Positions 18,002 to 28,330 of a stretch of 64,000 bases of DNA are shown here, in pieces. Source of the DNA: Enterobacter quasihormaechei (GTDB lineage Bacteria; Pseudomonadota; Gammaproteobacteria; Enterobacterales; Enterobacteriaceae). The notes beneath the pieces were generated by a model. The model saw nothing but the letters and a program-made list of their open reading frames with translations, was not told the origin of the DNA and made no database searches. The DNA is taken from the NCBI RefSeq assembly GCF_004331385.1, contig NZ_SJON01000001.1:186001-250000 (forward strand), in the 5' to 3' direction. The position numbers and the translations under genes were made by a program. Each line of letters opens with the position of its first letter. Position 1 is the stretch's first letter.

Positions 18002-19018
18002 TTACGCCGATTCCCGCGCGATAAGCTGCCCGGAGAGGGTAATGCGCTGGGTTTGCAGATCCGGCTCTTTTAGCCTGCGGATCATCAGCCCCGCCGCCTG
18101 GCGGCCTGTCTCTTCGCTGGCTGACGAAACGTAAGTCAGTGACGGCGACGTGAGGTTAACGTGAAGCATATCTTCAAAGCCGATCAGCGCCACCTGCTGA
18201 GTCAGGAAAACATCTTTACCCACCGTGCGCCCCACCTGGTGAATGCCGGAGATTGAACCGAGCATTGCATCCGGCGAGTGGCAGAGCAGGGCGGTAATCG
18301 TATTGTTCTTCTCCAGCAGCTGGCGGGTCGCCATGGCCGCCGCCTGCGTGTCATCGGTGCAGGCGGGAGAATATTCCTCACGCCAGACCAGCCCGTTCTG
18401 CGTCATCGCGCTGCGAAAACCAAGCAGGCGCTGCTCGCGGATACGACATCCGTCGCGCCCGCCGATGTAGGCGATGTTGCGGTGCCCGCGCTCGATAAGA
18501 TACCGCGCGGCCAGGTTCGCCGCCTGACGGTTATCGCGCATCACCAGGTTGCATTTCTCTTCCAGCAACGACTGCGAAACCGCGACAAGCGGCAGCGGGC
18601 AGTGGCGAATGTGTTCCGGGAGAGCGGCGGCGCGGGTATCCGACGCCAGGTAGATGACGCCCGCGACGCCCTGCTGCTTAAACGACAGCAGGGTGCGTTC
18701 CAGATGTTCGCCGTCGTTCAGCGGCTGACCGAGAAAAACCATATAACCCTGTTTCTCCAGCTCCTGAACGATGCTCGCCATCACTTTGATGGAAAAGCTG
18801 TCGCTGAAGTCGCGCAGGATCAGGCCGATTAAGTTGGAGGTGTTGGCGCGAAGGTTGGCAGCGGCGACGTTATGAACATAGCCCAGCGTTGTGATGGCGG
18901 CATTGACCTTCCCGATCGTCGCCTCTGAGATCTTCCCTTTCTGGCGCAGCACCAGCGAAACGGTAGAAACCGACACGCCCGCATGCTTTGCAACATCAAT
19001 AATGCTGACTTTCTTCAA
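18002..19018 (-). CDS. LacI-family repressor of the adjacent PTS gene
   Basis: Protein of 338 aa. A LacI helix-turn-helix (SIIDVAKHAGVSVSTVSLVLRQKGKIS) and hinge precede a periplasmic-binding-type effector domain (about 60-335) with FEDMLHVNLTSPSLTYV, a typical subunit-core motif. It lies 83 bases downstream of a PTS EIICB gene on the same strand. The hinge and DNA-reading residues resemble MalI, and the palindromes upstream of the PTS gene (AGTAGAACGTTCTACT) share the AACGTT core of MalI sites as I recall them. It probably represses the PTS gene; the effector is unknown. Confidence 0.85.
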   Translation of the reverse strand: MKKVSIIDVAKHAGVSVSTVSLVLRQKGKISEATIGKVNAAITTLGYVHNVAAANLRANTSNLIGLILRDFSDSFSIKVMASIVQELEKQGYMVFLGQPLNDGEHLERTLLSFKQQGVAGVIYLASDTRAAALPEHIRHCPLPLVAVSQSLLEEKCNLVMRDNRQAANLAARYLIERGHRNIAYIGGRDGCRIREQRLLGFRSAMTQNGLVWREEYSPACTDDTQAAAMATRQLLEKNNTITALLCHSPDAMLGSISGIHQVGRTVGKDVFLTQQVALIGFEDMLHVNLTSPSLTYVSSASEETGRQAAGLMIRRLKEPDLQTQRITLSGQLIARESA

Positions 19019-19057
19019 AACCGCTCCCTGAAATTTACCGATTATCAGCCAGATAAG

Positions 19058-19086
19058 AGGCGTCCCCCAGCGTACAGGAGACGCCT
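19058..19086 (-). terminator. Hairpin between PTS gene and regulator
   Basis: On the minus strand AGGCGTC is complementary to GACGCCT, extended to about 10 bp with a G-U pair, and is followed by the T-containing CTTATCT. It probably attenuates read-through from the PTS gene into the repressor gene, making the repressor less abundant. Confidence 0.5.
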
Positions 19087-19101
19087 TCTTCAGGCATCTT
19101 A

Positions 19102-20601
19102 TTATTTGCCAATCATGGTGGACATGGTCTGGGCGATAAACTGTGCTCTGGCCCCGAAAATCACCTGTATACCGTTGTCGCCCACGAACACCACGCCGCG
19201 CGCGCCAAGCCCGTTCAGGCCCTCTCTGTCCACCGCATCGCTCTTCGCCACTTCCAGACGCAGGCGGGTGATGCAGGAGCCGACGGAGTCAATGTTCTGC
19301 GCGCCGCCCAGCAGGCCGATGATTTCGGTGGCAAGTTCGGAATCGGACTTGTCATTCGCGCTGGCGGTGACTTCGGTGCGCCCCGGCGTTTTTACGTCGA
19401 AACGGCGGATCACGAAGCGGAAGGTGAAGTAGTAAATCAGCGCCATCGGAATGCCGATGATAATGGCGCTCAGGAAGTTTGTCTGATAGCCGTTAAACGA
19501 CGGCAGGATCCCGAACGACAGGTAGTCGATAAAGCCTGCGGAGAACGATTTGGCAATATGCGCATGCATCAGGTACATGGTCATATACGCCAGCCCCGCC
19601 ATAATGGCGTTGAAAACGTAAAGGATGGGGGCCACGAAGATAAAGGTGAACTCCACCGGCTCGGTGATCCCCGTCAGGAAACAGGTCAGCGCCGCAGAGA
19701 ACAGAATACCGGCCGCGATTTTCTTATTCTTCGTGTGCGCTTCGTGGTACATCCCCAGGCAGGCCGCTGGCAGCGCGAACAGCATCAGCGGGAACTCGCC
19801 CTGCATGAATTTCCCGGCGTTCTGGTAGGTGTCGCTGCTGAAGGATTTTACCCCCTCTTCGAGCATCTTGAACCAGATGGTCTGGTCACCGTGGATCACC
19901 TGACCCGCCTGAGTGGTGTAATCCCCAAACGAATACCAGAAGGAGGGATACCAGATATGGTGCAGGCCGAGCGGGATCAGCGCGCGCTCTACCAGCCCGA
20001 AAATAAAGGTCGAGGCCGCCTGGTTATCGCCGTTCACCACCACGGACAGGGCGTCTATCCCGGACTGAATATGCTGCCAGACGTACGGCAGCAGCAGGCC
20101 GAGCAGGAACGACAGAAACGCCGTCGCGATCGCCACAAAGCGCTTCCCGGAGAAGAAGCCAAGGAACTCCGGCAGCTGCATGGTGTGGAAGCGGTTATAG
20201 CACCAGGCCGCGAGTATGCCGCAAATAAGGCCGCCGAAGACGCCCATCTGCAACGTCGGGATACCGACCACCATGGCGTATTTCCCGCCCTGAGAGGCCA
20301 TTTCCGGCGTAATGCTCAGCACCGTGCTGATGGTGATATTGGTGACAAACACCGAGACCGCCGCAGAGAGTGCGGCAATACCGGATTCCGAGGCCAGACC
20401 GACAGCAGAGCCGATGGCGAACAGCATCGGCAGGTTATCAAAGATAACCCCGCCGGCGTTCATCATCAGCGGCAGGTGGAACTTATCGCCGAAGGCCAGC
20501 AGCAGGCCCGCAGCGGGAAGCAGTGAAATTGGCAGCATTAAGGCGCGGCCAATCATCGACAGCTTAGACAACGATTTAACAAACCCTGATATCAGACTCA
20601 T
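19102..20601 (-). CDS. PTS permease EIICB, glucose/maltose type
   Basis: Protein of 499 aa. An EIIC domain of about ten helices (1-390) has the substrate motif GITEPVEFTF. A C-terminal EIIB domain has the phosphorylated cysteine near residue 443 in SCITRLRLEV. There is no EIIA domain, so phosphate probably comes from the shared Crr EIIA-Glc. It belongs to the PtsG/NagE/MalX superfamily; the sugar cannot be read from sequence. No hydrolase or catabolic gene accompanies it, unlike malX-malY. Control is probably by the downstream LacI-type protein acting on the operators just upstream. Confidence 0.88.
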   Translation of the reverse strand: MSLISGFVKSLSKLSMIGRALMLPISLLPAAGLLLAFGDKFHLPLMMNAGGVIFDNLPMLFAIGSAVGLASESGIAALSAAVSVFVTNITISTVLSITPEMASQGGKYAMVVGIPTLQMGVFGGLICGILAAWCYNRFHTMQLPEFLGFFSGKRFVAIATAFLSFLLGLLLPYVWQHIQSGIDALSVVVNGDNQAASTFIFGLVERALIPLGLHHIWYPSFWYSFGDYTTQAGQVIHGDQTIWFKMLEEGVKSFSSDTYQNAGKFMQGEFPLMLFALPAACLGMYHEAHTKNKKIAAGILFSAALTCFLTGITEPVEFTFIFVAPILYVFNAIMAGLAYMTMYLMHAHIAKSFSAGFIDYLSFGILPSFNGYQTNFLSAIIIGIPMALIYYFTFRFVIRRFDVKTPGRTEVTASANDKSDSELATEIIGLLGGAQNIDSVGSCITRLRLEVAKSDAVDREGLNGLGARGVVFVGDNGIQVIFGARAQFIAQTMSTMIGK

Positions 20602-20644
20602 GCTGATTTCCCCCGAATAGCGCTTTTTTCGCGCTGTTATTGTT

Positions 20645-20673
20645 AGTAGAACGTTTTAGTAGAACGTTCTACT
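20645..20673. promoter_or_regulatory. Tandem LacI-type operators before the PTS gene
   Basis: The perfect 16-bp palindrome AGTAGAACGTTCTACT (20658-20673) is preceded, with a 3-base overlap, by a degenerate copy AGTAGAACGTTTTAGT (20645-20660). They lie 44-72 bases before the PTS start. The central AACGTT is typical of LacI-family sites. Confidence 0.75.
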
Positions 20674-20796
20674 CATCGTGGGGAAAGTCTGAAAAGCGCG
20701 CAACTGAATTCTCACCTTTCAACAGATGAAATAATGATTATTTGAAGTTGATCGATAAATAACCGCGATGGGTGTGAGGGGATAGAGACAGAAATT

Positions 20797-20873
20797 GCCG
20801 GCTGGCGGCTTCGCCTTACCCGGCCTACAACCGGAGACAGTACGTAGGCCCGGTAAGCGCAGCGCCACCGGGC
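20797..20873. repeat. REP/BIME element before ybcJ end
   Basis: Inverted REP units (GCCGGCTGGCGGCTTCGCC... and TAGGCCCGGTAAGCGCAGCGCCACCGGGC) sit between ybcJ and the PTS promoter region. They are downstream of the folD-ybcJ operon. Confidence 0.8.
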
Positions 20874-20883
20874 ATCAAACGGC

Positions 20884-21096
20884 TTACGCCGTCACGGTCA
20901 CGCTTTGTCCCGCAAAACTTACGGTCTGACCCGCGACAATTTTGCAGCGCTTGCGGGTTTCCACCACGCCGTCCACTTTCACCTGCCCGTCGGCGATCAC
21001 GATTTTCGCCTGCGCGCCGCTTTCGCTCCAGCCTTCCAGCTTCAGCAGATCGCACAGCTCAACGTGCGGGTGTTTACCTAAAGAAAAAGTTGCCAT
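20884..21096 (-). CDS. ybcJ: S4-like RNA-binding protein YbcJ
   Basis: Protein of 70 aa that is essentially one S4/alpha-L domain (LCDLLKLEGWSESGAQAKI, then DGQVKVDGVVETRKRCKI). It is predicted to bind structured RNA, perhaps rRNA or tRNA. It begins one base after the folD stop and is therefore probably translated from the same mRNA. Confidence 0.9.
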   Translation of the reverse strand: MATFSLGKHPHVELCDLLKLEGWSESGAQAKIVIADGQVKVDGVVETRKRCKIVAGQTVSFAGQSVTVTA

Positions 21097-21097
21097 G

Positions 21098-21964
21098 TTA
21101 CGCGTCCTCTACGTCGTGATACTCCTCGCACGCCTGCAAGGTATTTTGAATCAGTGTTGCTACCGTCATCGGGCCTACGCCGCCCGGGACCGGGGTAATG
21201 TAAGACGCGCGCGCTGCGGCATCTTCATACACCACGTCGCCGACCACTTTGCCGTTTTCCAGACGGTTAATACCCACGTCCACGACGATGGCGCCCTCTT
21301 TGATCCACTCGCCCGGAATAAAGCCCGGCTTGCCGACCGCGACGATCAGCAGATCGGCGTTTTCAACGTGGTGACGCAGGTTTTTGGTGAAGCGGTGGGT
21401 CACGGTGGTGGTGCAGCCCGCCAGCAGCAGCTCCATGCTCATCGGGCGGCCCACGATGTTGGAGGCGCCAATCACCACGGCGTTCAGGCCGTAGGTGTCG
21501 ATGTTATAACGCTCCAGCAGCGTCACGATGCCGCGCGGAGTGCACGGACGCAGGCGCGGCGCGCGCTGGCACAGGCGGCCCACGTTATACGGGTGGAAAC
21601 CGTCAACGTCTTTGTCCGGTGCGATGCGCTCCAGCACCTTTACGTTGTCAATGCCCGCAGGCAGCGGCAGTTGAACCAGGATGCCGTCGATTGCTTTATC
21701 GGCATTCAGGGTGTCAATCAGTTCCAGCAGCTCCGCTTCGCTGGTGGTTTCCGGCAGATCGTAGGAGCGGGAGACGAAGCCTACCTCTTCACACGCTTTG
21801 CGCTTGCTGCCGACATAAATTTGCGAAGCCGGGTTGCTGCCAACCAGCACAACGGCCAGCCCTGGCGCGCGAAATCCAGCGGCTGTACGCGCCTTCACTT
21901 TTTCCGCAACCTCAGAGCGCACCTGCTGCGCAATCGTTTTACCGTCAATAATCTTTGCTGCCAT
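21098..21964 (-). CDS. folD: Methylenetetrahydrofolate dehydrogenase/cyclohydrolase FolD
   Basis: Protein of 288 aa. The catalytic segment [23 protein letters not shown] holds the Tyr and Lys of the active site. [10 protein letters not shown] and the NADP-binding [20 protein letters not shown] follow, and the protein ends with the conserved [15 protein letters not shown]. It interconverts 5,10-methylene- and 10-formyl-tetrahydrofolate in the cytoplasm. It is the first gene of folD-ybcJ. Confidence 0.97.
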   Translation of the reverse strand: MAAKIIDGKTIAQQVRSEVAEKVKARTAAGFRAPGLAVVLVGSNPASQIYVGSKRKACEEVGFVSRSYDLPETTSEAELLELIDTLNADKAIDGILVQLPLPAGIDNVKVLERIAPDKDVDGFHPYNVGRLCQRAPRLRPCTPRGIVTLLERYNIDTYGLNAVVIGASNIVGRPMSMELLLAGCTTTVTHRFTKNLRHHVENADLLIVAVGKPGFIPGEWIKEGAIVVDVGINRLENGKVVGDVVYEDAAARASYITPVPGGVGPMTVATLIQNTLQACEEYHDVEDA

Positions 21965-22273
21965 CAGAGAGAAGATTCCGTCTGTAACGTTAGAAGGGGG
22001 GATTGCCTGTATTTTGTCAGAAGCGAGCGCCGCTGTCAGTCACCCTTTACGAGATTTCACCGATAGCCTGCAAAACCCCTTCTCAGGGCATGGCCAATTT
22101 CTTAGGGGGGATTAGGATGTGACCTGGCAAAATGGCAGCGTTTTGACATATTACAAAATAGATTACTGAGCTACTTTGTCTTCTCCGAAATAAGCCTTCA
22201 ATTTTTTAATTGAACGTATTTCTTATTCCCGAATATGTGCGGGAAGGGTTATTTACATTTTAAAGGAATAGAC
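21965..22273 (+). promoter_or_regulatory. Intergenic region folD-fimA holding the fimA promoter
   Basis: These 309 bases separate divergent folD and fimA. I see a TTGACA (22143-22148), a perfect TTCAATT-TTTT-AATTGAA inverted repeat (22197-22214), and a leader hairpin TCCCG...CGGGA (22227-22244). I do not see 9-bp inverted repeats bounding an invertible segment as in E. coli fimS. Control is expected through FimZ/FimY, as in Salmonella. The exact -10 is not clear. Confidence 0.5.
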
Positions 22274-22837
22274 ATGAAACTCAGCAACATTGCTTCTACT
22301 GTTATTGCAACTCTGGCCCTGGTCGCGGGTGCCGCTCACGCAGAAGATCCTGTAACGCCTGTATCTGTTAACGGTGGTACGGTGCATTTTAAAGGTGAAT
22401 TAGTCAATGCCGCGTGTTCAGTAAATACGGACTCTTCTGAGCAGACCGTTAATCTCGGCCAGTACCGTACCGCGAAATTCACTAAAGTGGGTGACACCAC
22501 CTCCAATATTCCGTTCACCATCGAACTGAACGACTGCGATCCTGCGGTAGCGAAAACCGCAGCTGTTGCGTTCACCGGCCAGATCGACGCCACCGACAAA
22601 ACCCTGCTGGCGGTAACCTCCGGTAACAACGACAACTCCGCGAAGGGCGTGGGCATTGAGATCCTCGACAGCAAATCCACCACGCTGACCCCGGACGGTG
22701 CCACCTTCTCTGCGGCACAGAGCCTGATTGAAGGGACTAACACCCTGAACTTCACCGCGCGCTATAAAGCTACGGCTGCGACCACCCAGCCAGGCCAGGC
22801 AAACGCGGACGCAACTTTCGTAATGAAATACGAGTAA
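22274..22837 (+). CDS. fimA: Type 1 fimbrial major subunit FimA
   Basis: Protein of 187 aa. A signal peptide ([23 protein letters not shown]) precedes a pilin domain with a disulfide between Cys in [11 protein letters not shown] and NDCDP. The [14 protein letters not shown] start and [10 protein letters not shown] end are typical for chaperone-usher pilins, and the penultimate Tyr follows the pattern. AAAGGA stands before ATG. It is the first and probably most expressed gene of the cluster. Confidence 0.92.
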   Translation: MKLSNIASTVIATLALVAGAAHAEDPVTPVSVNGGTVHFKGELVNAACSVNTDSSEQTVNLGQYRTAKFTKVGDTTSNIPFTIELNDCDPAVAKTAAVAFTGQIDATDKTLLAVTSGNNDNSAKGVGIEILDSKSTTLTPDGATFSAAQSLIEGTNTLNFTARYKATAATTQPGQANADATFVMKYE

Positions 22838-22906
22838 TGCCTTTGTACAGGGATGTGGTTGGCCTCAGGGAAGAGGTCTTTTAATCGCTTATACCGGGAG
22901 CGAAGG

Positions 22907-23449
22907 ATGACAAGGACTGGGATATTGCTGTGCGCCCTTGCCGTTGCCTCAGCGGTAAACGCACATACCGTGGTGATCGACGGCGGCAAAGTTCACCTCA
23001 GAGGAGAGCTGGTCAACGGCGGCTGCGCGGTGGCCCCGGACAGCCAGAATATGCGCGTGGATATGGGGCAATACCGCACAAACGCCTTTTCCGGCGTCGG
23101 CAGCTTTTCCACGGTTAACGTGCCTTTCACCGTACGTCTGCTGGATTGTAGCGTGGACGTCTCCCGCACCGTCGGGATCCAGTTCCAGGGCGTCACACCG
23201 GCAGAAGATCCGCAGGTTTTCCTGGCGACATCGCGGCCAGGGGAAAACGCGGTCAGCAGCGGTGTCGGGCTGGCGCTTTTTGACGAACAGCAACGGCAAA
23301 TCATCCCGAACGCGACGGCGGTGAGCTGGTTACCCATTGATACCCGCGAACTGGCATTTCATTTTAGCGCCCGCTATCGGGCTATTTCCGAACACCTGGT
23401 ACCAGGCACTATTCAGTCGAATGTCTGGTTTACGTTGATTTATCCCTGA
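22907..23449 (+). CDS. fimI: Fimbrial protein FimI
   Basis: Pilin-like protein of 180 aa, parallel to FimA ([20 protein letters not shown], a second Cys in LLDCSVD, and a C-terminal NVWFTLIYP). Its position between major pilin and chaperone matches fimI of Salmonella and E. coli, where it is thought to terminate or anchor the fibre. GGAGCGAAGG before ATG 22907 fixes the start; the frame is open 18 codons upstream. Confidence 0.88.
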   Translation: MTRTGILLCALAVASAVNAHTVVIDGGKVHLRGELVNGGCAVAPDSQNMRVDMGQYRTNAFSGVGSFSTVNVPFTVRLLDCSVDVSRTVGIQFQGVTPAEDPQVFLATSRPGENAVSSGVGLALFDEQQRQIIPNATAVSWLPIDTRELAFHFSARYRAISEHLVPGTIQSNVWFTLIYP

Positions 23450-23483
23450 CGCCTGCGAACTAATTATTAAAGGTACGGTTGTG

Positions 23484-24176
23484 ATGAACACCCTGATTAA
23501 ACCTGGACTGTTTTTATCTTTTATTTTGATGATGATGTCTGCCTGCGCAAATGCGTCCGGCGGAATTGCGCTGGGCGCGACGCGCGTTATTTATCCGGCC
23601 GATGCAAAACAAACGTCGCTGGCGATCACCAACAGCAATAAACAAGAGCGCTATTTAATTAACGCGTGGATAGAAAACGCCAGCGGGCAAAAGGAAAAAT
23701 CCTTTGTCGTCACGCCGCCGCTGTTTGTCAGCGAGCCGGCCAGTGAAAATACGCTGCGCATTATTTACGCAGGCCCGGCGCTGCCCGCCGATCGCGAATC
23801 CCTCTTTTACATGAACGTCAAAGCGATTCCATCGGTCAGCAAAACGCACCAGGACGGCAACAACGTCCTGCAACTGGCCATTTTGTCACGCATCAAACTG
23901 TTTGTACGCCCGGCTAACCTGGCGATGCCGCCGGAAGAGGCGCTCTCGCAGCTGCGCTTTGAGCGCGTCGGCAACCACCTTAAGGTGAGCAATGCCTCGC
24001 CGTATTACGTAACGCTGGTCAACCTGAAGCTCGGCGGCAAGACGCTCGATAACCTGATGGTTGCGCCTAAAAGCTCGGCACAGCAGGTACTGCCCGCCGC
24101 CGCGAGCGGCACGCTCTCCTGGCAGAGCGTGAACGACTACGGTGCCATTACGCCGGCGCGTAGCGTCAGCCTGTGA
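23484..24176 (+). CDS. fimC: Periplasmic fimbrial chaperone FimC
   Basis: PapD-like chaperone of about 230 aa. The signal peptide is followed by an Ig-fold with [21 protein letters not shown] (subunit-anchoring Arg), the G1 strand [17 protein letters not shown] with the conserved Lys, and a second domain ending in [19 protein letters not shown] three bases upstream (23481) is also possible. It holds FimA, I, F and H subunits and delivers them to FimD. Confidence 0.92.
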   Translation: MNTLIKPGLFLSFILMMMSACANASGGIALGATRVIYPADAKQTSLAITNSNKQERYLINAWIENASGQKEKSFVVTPPLFVSEPASENTLRIIYAGPALPADRESLFYMNVKAIPSVSKTHQDGNNVLQLAILSRIKLFVRPANLAMPPEEALSQLRFERVGNHLKVSNASPYYVTLVNLKLGGKTLDNLMVAPKSSAQQVLPAAASGTLSWQSVNDYGAITPARSVSL

Positions 24177-24190
24177 GCAGAGACAGGGCG

Positions 24191-26749
24191 ATGAACACTC
24201 AATGGCGTTACTGCCCGGTTGCGCTGGCGCTGATGGCAACGCTCTGGCCACACGCTGGCTGGGGCGACAGCTATTTTAACCCGGCGTTTCTCTCCGATGA
24301 CGCGGCGAACGTGGCGGATTTGTCGCGTTTTGAAAAGGGCCACCAGCAGGCACCGGGCGTCTATCGCGTCGATATCTGGCGTAACGATGAATTTATCGGC
24401 ACCCAGGACGTGCGGTTTGAGCAAGCCGACAACACGCCGCCGGTCGCGGGCGGGTTGTCGCCGTGTATTACGCGCGCGATGCTCGATCGCTTTGGCGTGA
24501 ATATCGCCGCCTTCCCGGAGCTCAGCAACGTGCAGGGCGACACCTGCGTTCCGCTTACCACGGCTATTCCCGGCAGCGAAACGGCGTTCAACTTCGCCTC
24601 GTTGCGCCTTAACGTCAGCCTGCCTCAGGTGGCGATGCAAAACAGCGCCCGGGGGTATATTCCGCCTGAACAGTGGGATGAGGGCATCCCCGCCGCGCTG
24701 GTGAACTACAGCTTTACCGGCAACCGGGGCAGCGAAGACGACAGCTATTATCTGAACCTGCAAAGTGGGCTGAACTATGGCGCGTGGCGATTACGCAATA
24801 ACGGCGCGTGGCGCTATACCGAAAGCAACGGCCAGCGGCACAGCAGCTGGCAAAATATCGGCACCTGGGCGCAGCGTACGGTCATTCCGCTGAAAAGCGA
24901 GCTGGTGCTCGGCGACAGCAATACCGGCAACGATGTCTTCGACAGCGTCGGTTTTCGCGGCGGTCGGCTCTATTCTTCCGACAGCATGTACCCGGACAGC
25001 CTGCAAGGCTACGCGCCTACCGTGCGCGGAATCGCCCGCACCCCTGCCAAAGTGGTGATCCGCCAGAACGGCTACGTGATTTACCAGAGCTATGTTCAGC
25101 CGGGTGCTTTCGCCATTACCGACCTTAACCCCACCTCCTCCAGCGGTGACCTTGAGGTGACGGTGGAAGAGAAGGACGGCAGCCAGCAGCGCTACACCGT
25201 ACCGTATTCCACCGTACCGCTGCTCCAGCGTGAAGGACGCTGGAAATACGATCTGGTGGCGGGGGATTATCGCAGCGGCAACAGCGAGCAGGACACGCCG
25301 TTCTTTACGCAGGGAACGATGATTGCCGGCCTTGCCGACGGCTACACGCTGTACGGCGGTACGCAGCTGGCCTCGCGGTATACCGCAATCGCCATTGGCG
25401 CGGGGAAAAACCTCGGTGACTGGGGCGCGGTCTCACTTGACCTCACGCACGCCCGCAGCCAGCTGGCGGATGACAGCCGCCATGAAGGCCAGTCCCTGCG
25501 TTTCCTGTACGCAAAATCCCTTAACGGATTCGGCACCAACTTCCAGCTGCTGGGCTATCGCTACTCGACCAAAGGCTTCTACACCCTCGACGATGTGGCC
25601 TGGCGCACAATGGAAGGCTATCAGTATGGCGACGATAAGGATGATGACGGCGTGCCGGACGTGCAGAGCTATCACAACCTGACGCTGAATAAAAAAGGGC
25701 GTTTCCAGCTCAATATCTCCCAGTCTCTCGGCGATTACGGCTCGGTGTACGTTTCAGGCAGCCAGCAGAGTTACTGGGGCACCAGCGAGTCCAACGTCTG
25801 GTACCAGCTCGGCTATGCGGGCGGGGTGAAAGGGGTCAGCTATGCCTTATCCTGGTCGTGGAACAAGGCCGTCGGCATTGACGGAACCGACCGCATCGCC
25901 TCGTTCAACGTCTCCGTACCGTTCAGCCTGTTCACCCGTCACGGCTTCCGTCGCGATAGCGCGATCGACAGAGCCTATGCCACGGCCTCTTCCAGCCGAA
26001 ACAGCAACGGTGATACCAGCTGGCAGACCGGGATAAGCGGAACGCTGCTGAAAGATCGCAACCTGAACTATAGCGTCACCCAGGGCCACGCCAGCAATAA
26101 CGGCGCAAGCGGCAGCGCCAGCGCCAACTGGCAGGCCACCTACGGCACGCTGGGCGTGGGCTACAACTACACCCGGGATCAACACGATTTCAACTGGCAG
26201 CTTTCCGGCGGCGTGGTAGGGCATTCCGACGGCGTAACGTTCAGCCAGCCGCTGGGCGATACCAACGTGCTGATCAAAGCGCCGGGCGCGTCGGGCGTGA
26301 GCATCGAAAACCAGACCGGGGTGAAAACCGACTGGCGTGGCTATGCGGTGATGCCGTACGCCACGGTGTACCGTTACAACCGCGTGGCGCTTGATACCAA
26401 CACCATGAGCAACAACACCGACATTGAAAATAACGTGTCCAGCGTCGTGCCGACGAACGGCGCGCTGGTGCGCGCTAGCTTCGATACCCGCATCGGCGTG
26501 CGCGCGCTGCTGACCGTGAAGCGCGATAACCAGCCCGTACCGTTTGGTGCGGTGGTGCGTGAGACGCAGAGCGGCGTAACCAGCATGGTGGGCGATGACG
26601 GGCAGATTTACCTGAGCGGGCTGCCGCTGGAAGGGGAGCTGCTGATTCAGTGGGGAGACGGAAAGCAGTCCCAGTGTCGTGCGCCCTACAGCTTGCCAGA
26701 ACAGAGCCTGCAACAGGCGATCACACTTAAGGGGATCCGCTGTGAATAA
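24191..26749 (+). CDS. fimD: Outer-membrane fimbrial usher FimD
   Basis: Usher of 852 aa. The signal peptide (ending GWG) is followed by the N-terminal periplasmic domain ([11 protein letters not shown], Cys pair), then a 24-strand barrel with plug (about 220-330, [17 protein letters not shown] and [21 protein letters not shown]), and C-terminal Ig-like domains with a final Cys pair (QCRAPYSLP...GIRC). It assembles and exports the fibre. ATG 24191 gives a clean signal peptide; the frame starts six codons earlier inside fimC. Confidence 0.94.
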   Translation: MNTQWRYCPVALALMATLWPHAGWGDSYFNPAFLSDDAANVADLSRFEKGHQQAPGVYRVDIWRNDEFIGTQDVRFEQADNTPPVAGGLSPCITRAMLDRFGVNIAAFPELSNVQGDTCVPLTTAIPGSETAFNFASLRLNVSLPQVAMQNSARGYIPPEQWDEGIPAALVNYSFTGNRGSEDDSYYLNLQSGLNYGAWRLRNNGAWRYTESNGQRHSSWQNIGTWAQRTVIPLKSELVLGDSNTGNDVFDSVGFRGGRLYSSDSMYPDSLQGYAPTVRGIARTPAKVVIRQNGYVIYQSYVQPGAFAITDLNPTSSSGDLEVTVEEKDGSQQRYTVPYSTVPLLQREGRWKYDLVAGDYRSGNSEQDTPFFTQGTMIAGLADGYTLYGGTQLASRYTAIAIGAGKNLGDWGAVSLDLTHARSQLADDSRHEGQSLRFLYAKSLNGFGTNFQLLGYRYSTKGFYTLDDVAWRTMEGYQYGDDKDDDGVPDVQSYHNLTLNKKGRFQLNISQSLGDYGSVYVSGSQQSYWGTSESNVWYQLGYAGGVKGVSYALSWSWNKAVGIDGTDRIASFNVSVPFSLFTRHGFRRDSAIDRAYATASSSRNSNGDTSWQTGISGTLLKDRNLNYSVTQGHASNNGASGSASANWQATYGTLGVGYNYTRDQHDFNWQLSGGVVGHSDGVTFSQPLGDTNVLIKAPGASGVSIENQTGVKTDWRGYAVMPYATVYRYNRVALDTNTMSNNTDIENNVSSVVPTNGALVRASFDTRIGVRALLTVKRDNQPVPFGAVVRETQSGVTSMVGDDGQIYLSGLPLEGELLIQWGDGKQSQCRAPYSLPEQSLQQAITLKGIRCE

Positions 26750-27749
26750 AATCCATTATCTGGGGTTATCCCTTCTGGCGTTTTTGCCGGTAACTGACGC
26801 GCTCGCCACCGTCTGCGTCAATGAAAATGGCGTGCCGACGGAGGTCTATTACGACCTGACGGATAAATTCAACAGTTCCAATAACCAGGTGGGGCAGGTG
26901 GTTACGCTCAGCGAGAAATCCCAGTGGGTGGGCGTGAACGCCGTCTGCCCTAAGGGAACGTCCGGGAACACCACCAAGCGCAGCTATGTGACCGATTTCC
27001 CGGTCACGGGCACCAGCGATGGCTATCAGTATCTGAAGCTTAACGACTATCTGGACGGGGCGATGAAAATCACCGACAGCTACGCGGGCACGTTTTATCC
27101 CCCCAAAAACTACATCCAGATGGGGAGCCACCCGAACGTGTCTAAAAACAAACCGTTTGGCGTTCAGGATTCCAGCCTCGTCTTTCGGCTTAAGGTGACC
27201 CGGCGCTTTATCAATATGGTGGTGATCCCGCGGGCGACCATGTTCCGGGTTTACGTTACCACCACCTCTTCGGATCCGCTCACCACGCCGGTCTATACCA
27301 TCAGCTACAGCGGAACCATTCAGGTGCCTCAGAGCTGTGAGATTAATGCCGGGAATGTGGTGGAGTTCGATTTCGGGGACATCGGCGCCTCCTTGTTCAG
27401 TAAAGCGGGCATCGGGAATAAGCCGGAGGGAGTCTCAGCGCAAAGCAAAACCATCGGCATAAAATGCACCAACGTGGAGGCGAACGCCATGCTCACGATG
27501 CGCGTCGAAGCGGAGAAGGTTTCAGGCAGTACGCTGGTCTCCGATAACGCGGATGTGGGCTTTGTGATTGCCAACAGCAATGGCGTGCCGCTGACGCCGA
27601 ACAACCTGACCAGCAAAATTCCGTTCCGCCTGGACGACAGCGCGCAGGCGCAGGTTGGGATCCGTGCATGGCCCGTCAGCGTGACCGGTAAAAAACCTGC
27701 CGAGGGGCGTTTTACCTCTCGCGGCTATCTACGCGTCGACTACGACTAA
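26742..27749 (+). CDS. fimH: Fimbrial tip adhesin FimH, Salmonella type
   Basis: Two-domain adhesin of 335 aa starting with GTG 26742 inside the end of fimD, seven bases after AAGGGG. After the signal peptide, the mature protein begins TVCVNENG. The lectin domain contains [29 protein letters not shown] and [16 protein letters not shown], as in Salmonella FimH. The pilin domain begins near [11 protein letters not shown] and ends GYLRVDYD. By homology it binds mannosylated glycans; the specificity of this variant is not known. Confidence 0.93.
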   Translation: MNKIHYLGLSLLAFLPVTDALATVCVNENGVPTEVYYDLTDKFNSSNNQVGQVVTLSEKSQWVGVNAVCPKGTSGNTTKRSYVTDFPVTGTSDGYQYLKLNDYLDGAMKITDSYAGTFYPPKNYIQMGSHPNVSKNKPFGVQDSSLVFRLKVTRRFINMVVIPRATMFRVYVTTTSSDPLTTPVYTISYSGTIQVPQSCEINAGNVVEFDFGDIGASLFSKAGIGNKPEGVSAQSKTIGIKCTNVEANAMLTMRVEAEKVSGSTLVSDNADVGFVIANSNGVPLTPNNLTSKIPFRLDDSAQAQVGIRAWPVSVTGKKPAEGRFTSRGYLRVDYD

Positions 27750-27758
27750 GGAGCGGGA

Positions 27759-28280
27759 ATGCGAAACGGGATGCGGTATCTCTCTCTGGCGCTCCTGACG
27801 CTTTGCGCGCATGCGCATGCAGAGACGGCGCTTGGGGAAATTAACATTCAGCTTTACGGCAATATCGTGGATTTTACCTGCGTGGCGGAGGGGGACGACA
27901 GCAATAAGACCGTCACGCTCGGCACCTGGCCAACGAAACAGCTTCGCACTACGGGAAGCCGCACGCAGCCCGTGCCGTTCACCCTCAAGCTGACCGGATG
28001 CCCTCCCGGGGCGGCTTCGGTCACGTTTACGGGGAAGGTTGACGGGCATGATAACAGCCTGCTGGCGCTGAATGATGCCAGCGCGGCCAGCAACGTGGCC
28101 GTGGAGATCCTCGACCGGGATAAAACGCGCCTCGCCTTGCAGCAGGCCAGCAAGACGGTATCGGTGGATGCGCAGGGAAATGCAGAGCTGTCATTTTATG
28201 CCAATTATATCGCCACGGCGGATAATCCGCAGCCGGGTCGGGCTGACGCCGATGCAACGTTCATGATTAATTATAATTAA
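27759..28280 (+). CDS. fimF: Minor fimbrial adaptor FimF
   Basis: Minor pilin of 173 aa, with signal peptide ending AHA and Cys pairs in VDFTCVAEG and LTGCPPG, ending ADATFMINYN. It is placed directly after fimH (9-base gap), as in Salmonella, and probably joins FimH to the FimA rod. It is the last gene of the operon and is followed by a strong hairpin. Confidence 0.9.
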   Translation: MRNGMRYLSLALLTLCAHAHAETALGEINIQLYGNIVDFTCVAEGDDSNKTVTLGTWPTKQLRTTGSRTQPVPFTLKLTGCPPGAASVTFTGKVDGHDNSLLALNDASAASNVAVEILDRDKTRLALQQASKTVSVDAQGNAELSFYANYIATADNPQPGRADADATFMINYN

Positions 28281-28288
28281 TTATATCC

Positions 28289-28324
28289 ACTCTCCCTGTA
28301 ACGGTTATCCGTTGCAGGGAGAGT
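28289..28324. terminator. Bidirectional hairpin between fimF and fimZ
   Basis: The 16-bp stem ACTCTCCCTGTAACGG / CCGTTGCAGGGAGAGT has one G-T pair and a TTAT loop. It occupies almost the whole 50-bp gap between the convergent genes. AT-rich DNA follows on the minus-strand side. It is one of the strongest hairpins in the window and probably ends both transcripts. Confidence 0.75.
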
Positions 28325-28330
28325 GTCAGG

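Noticed and set aside
21965-22273. Invertible promoter switch (fimS) upstream of fimA
   Set aside because: No pair of matching inverted repeats bounding about 300 bp and no fimB/fimE-type recombinase nearby; the cluster is of the FimZY type.
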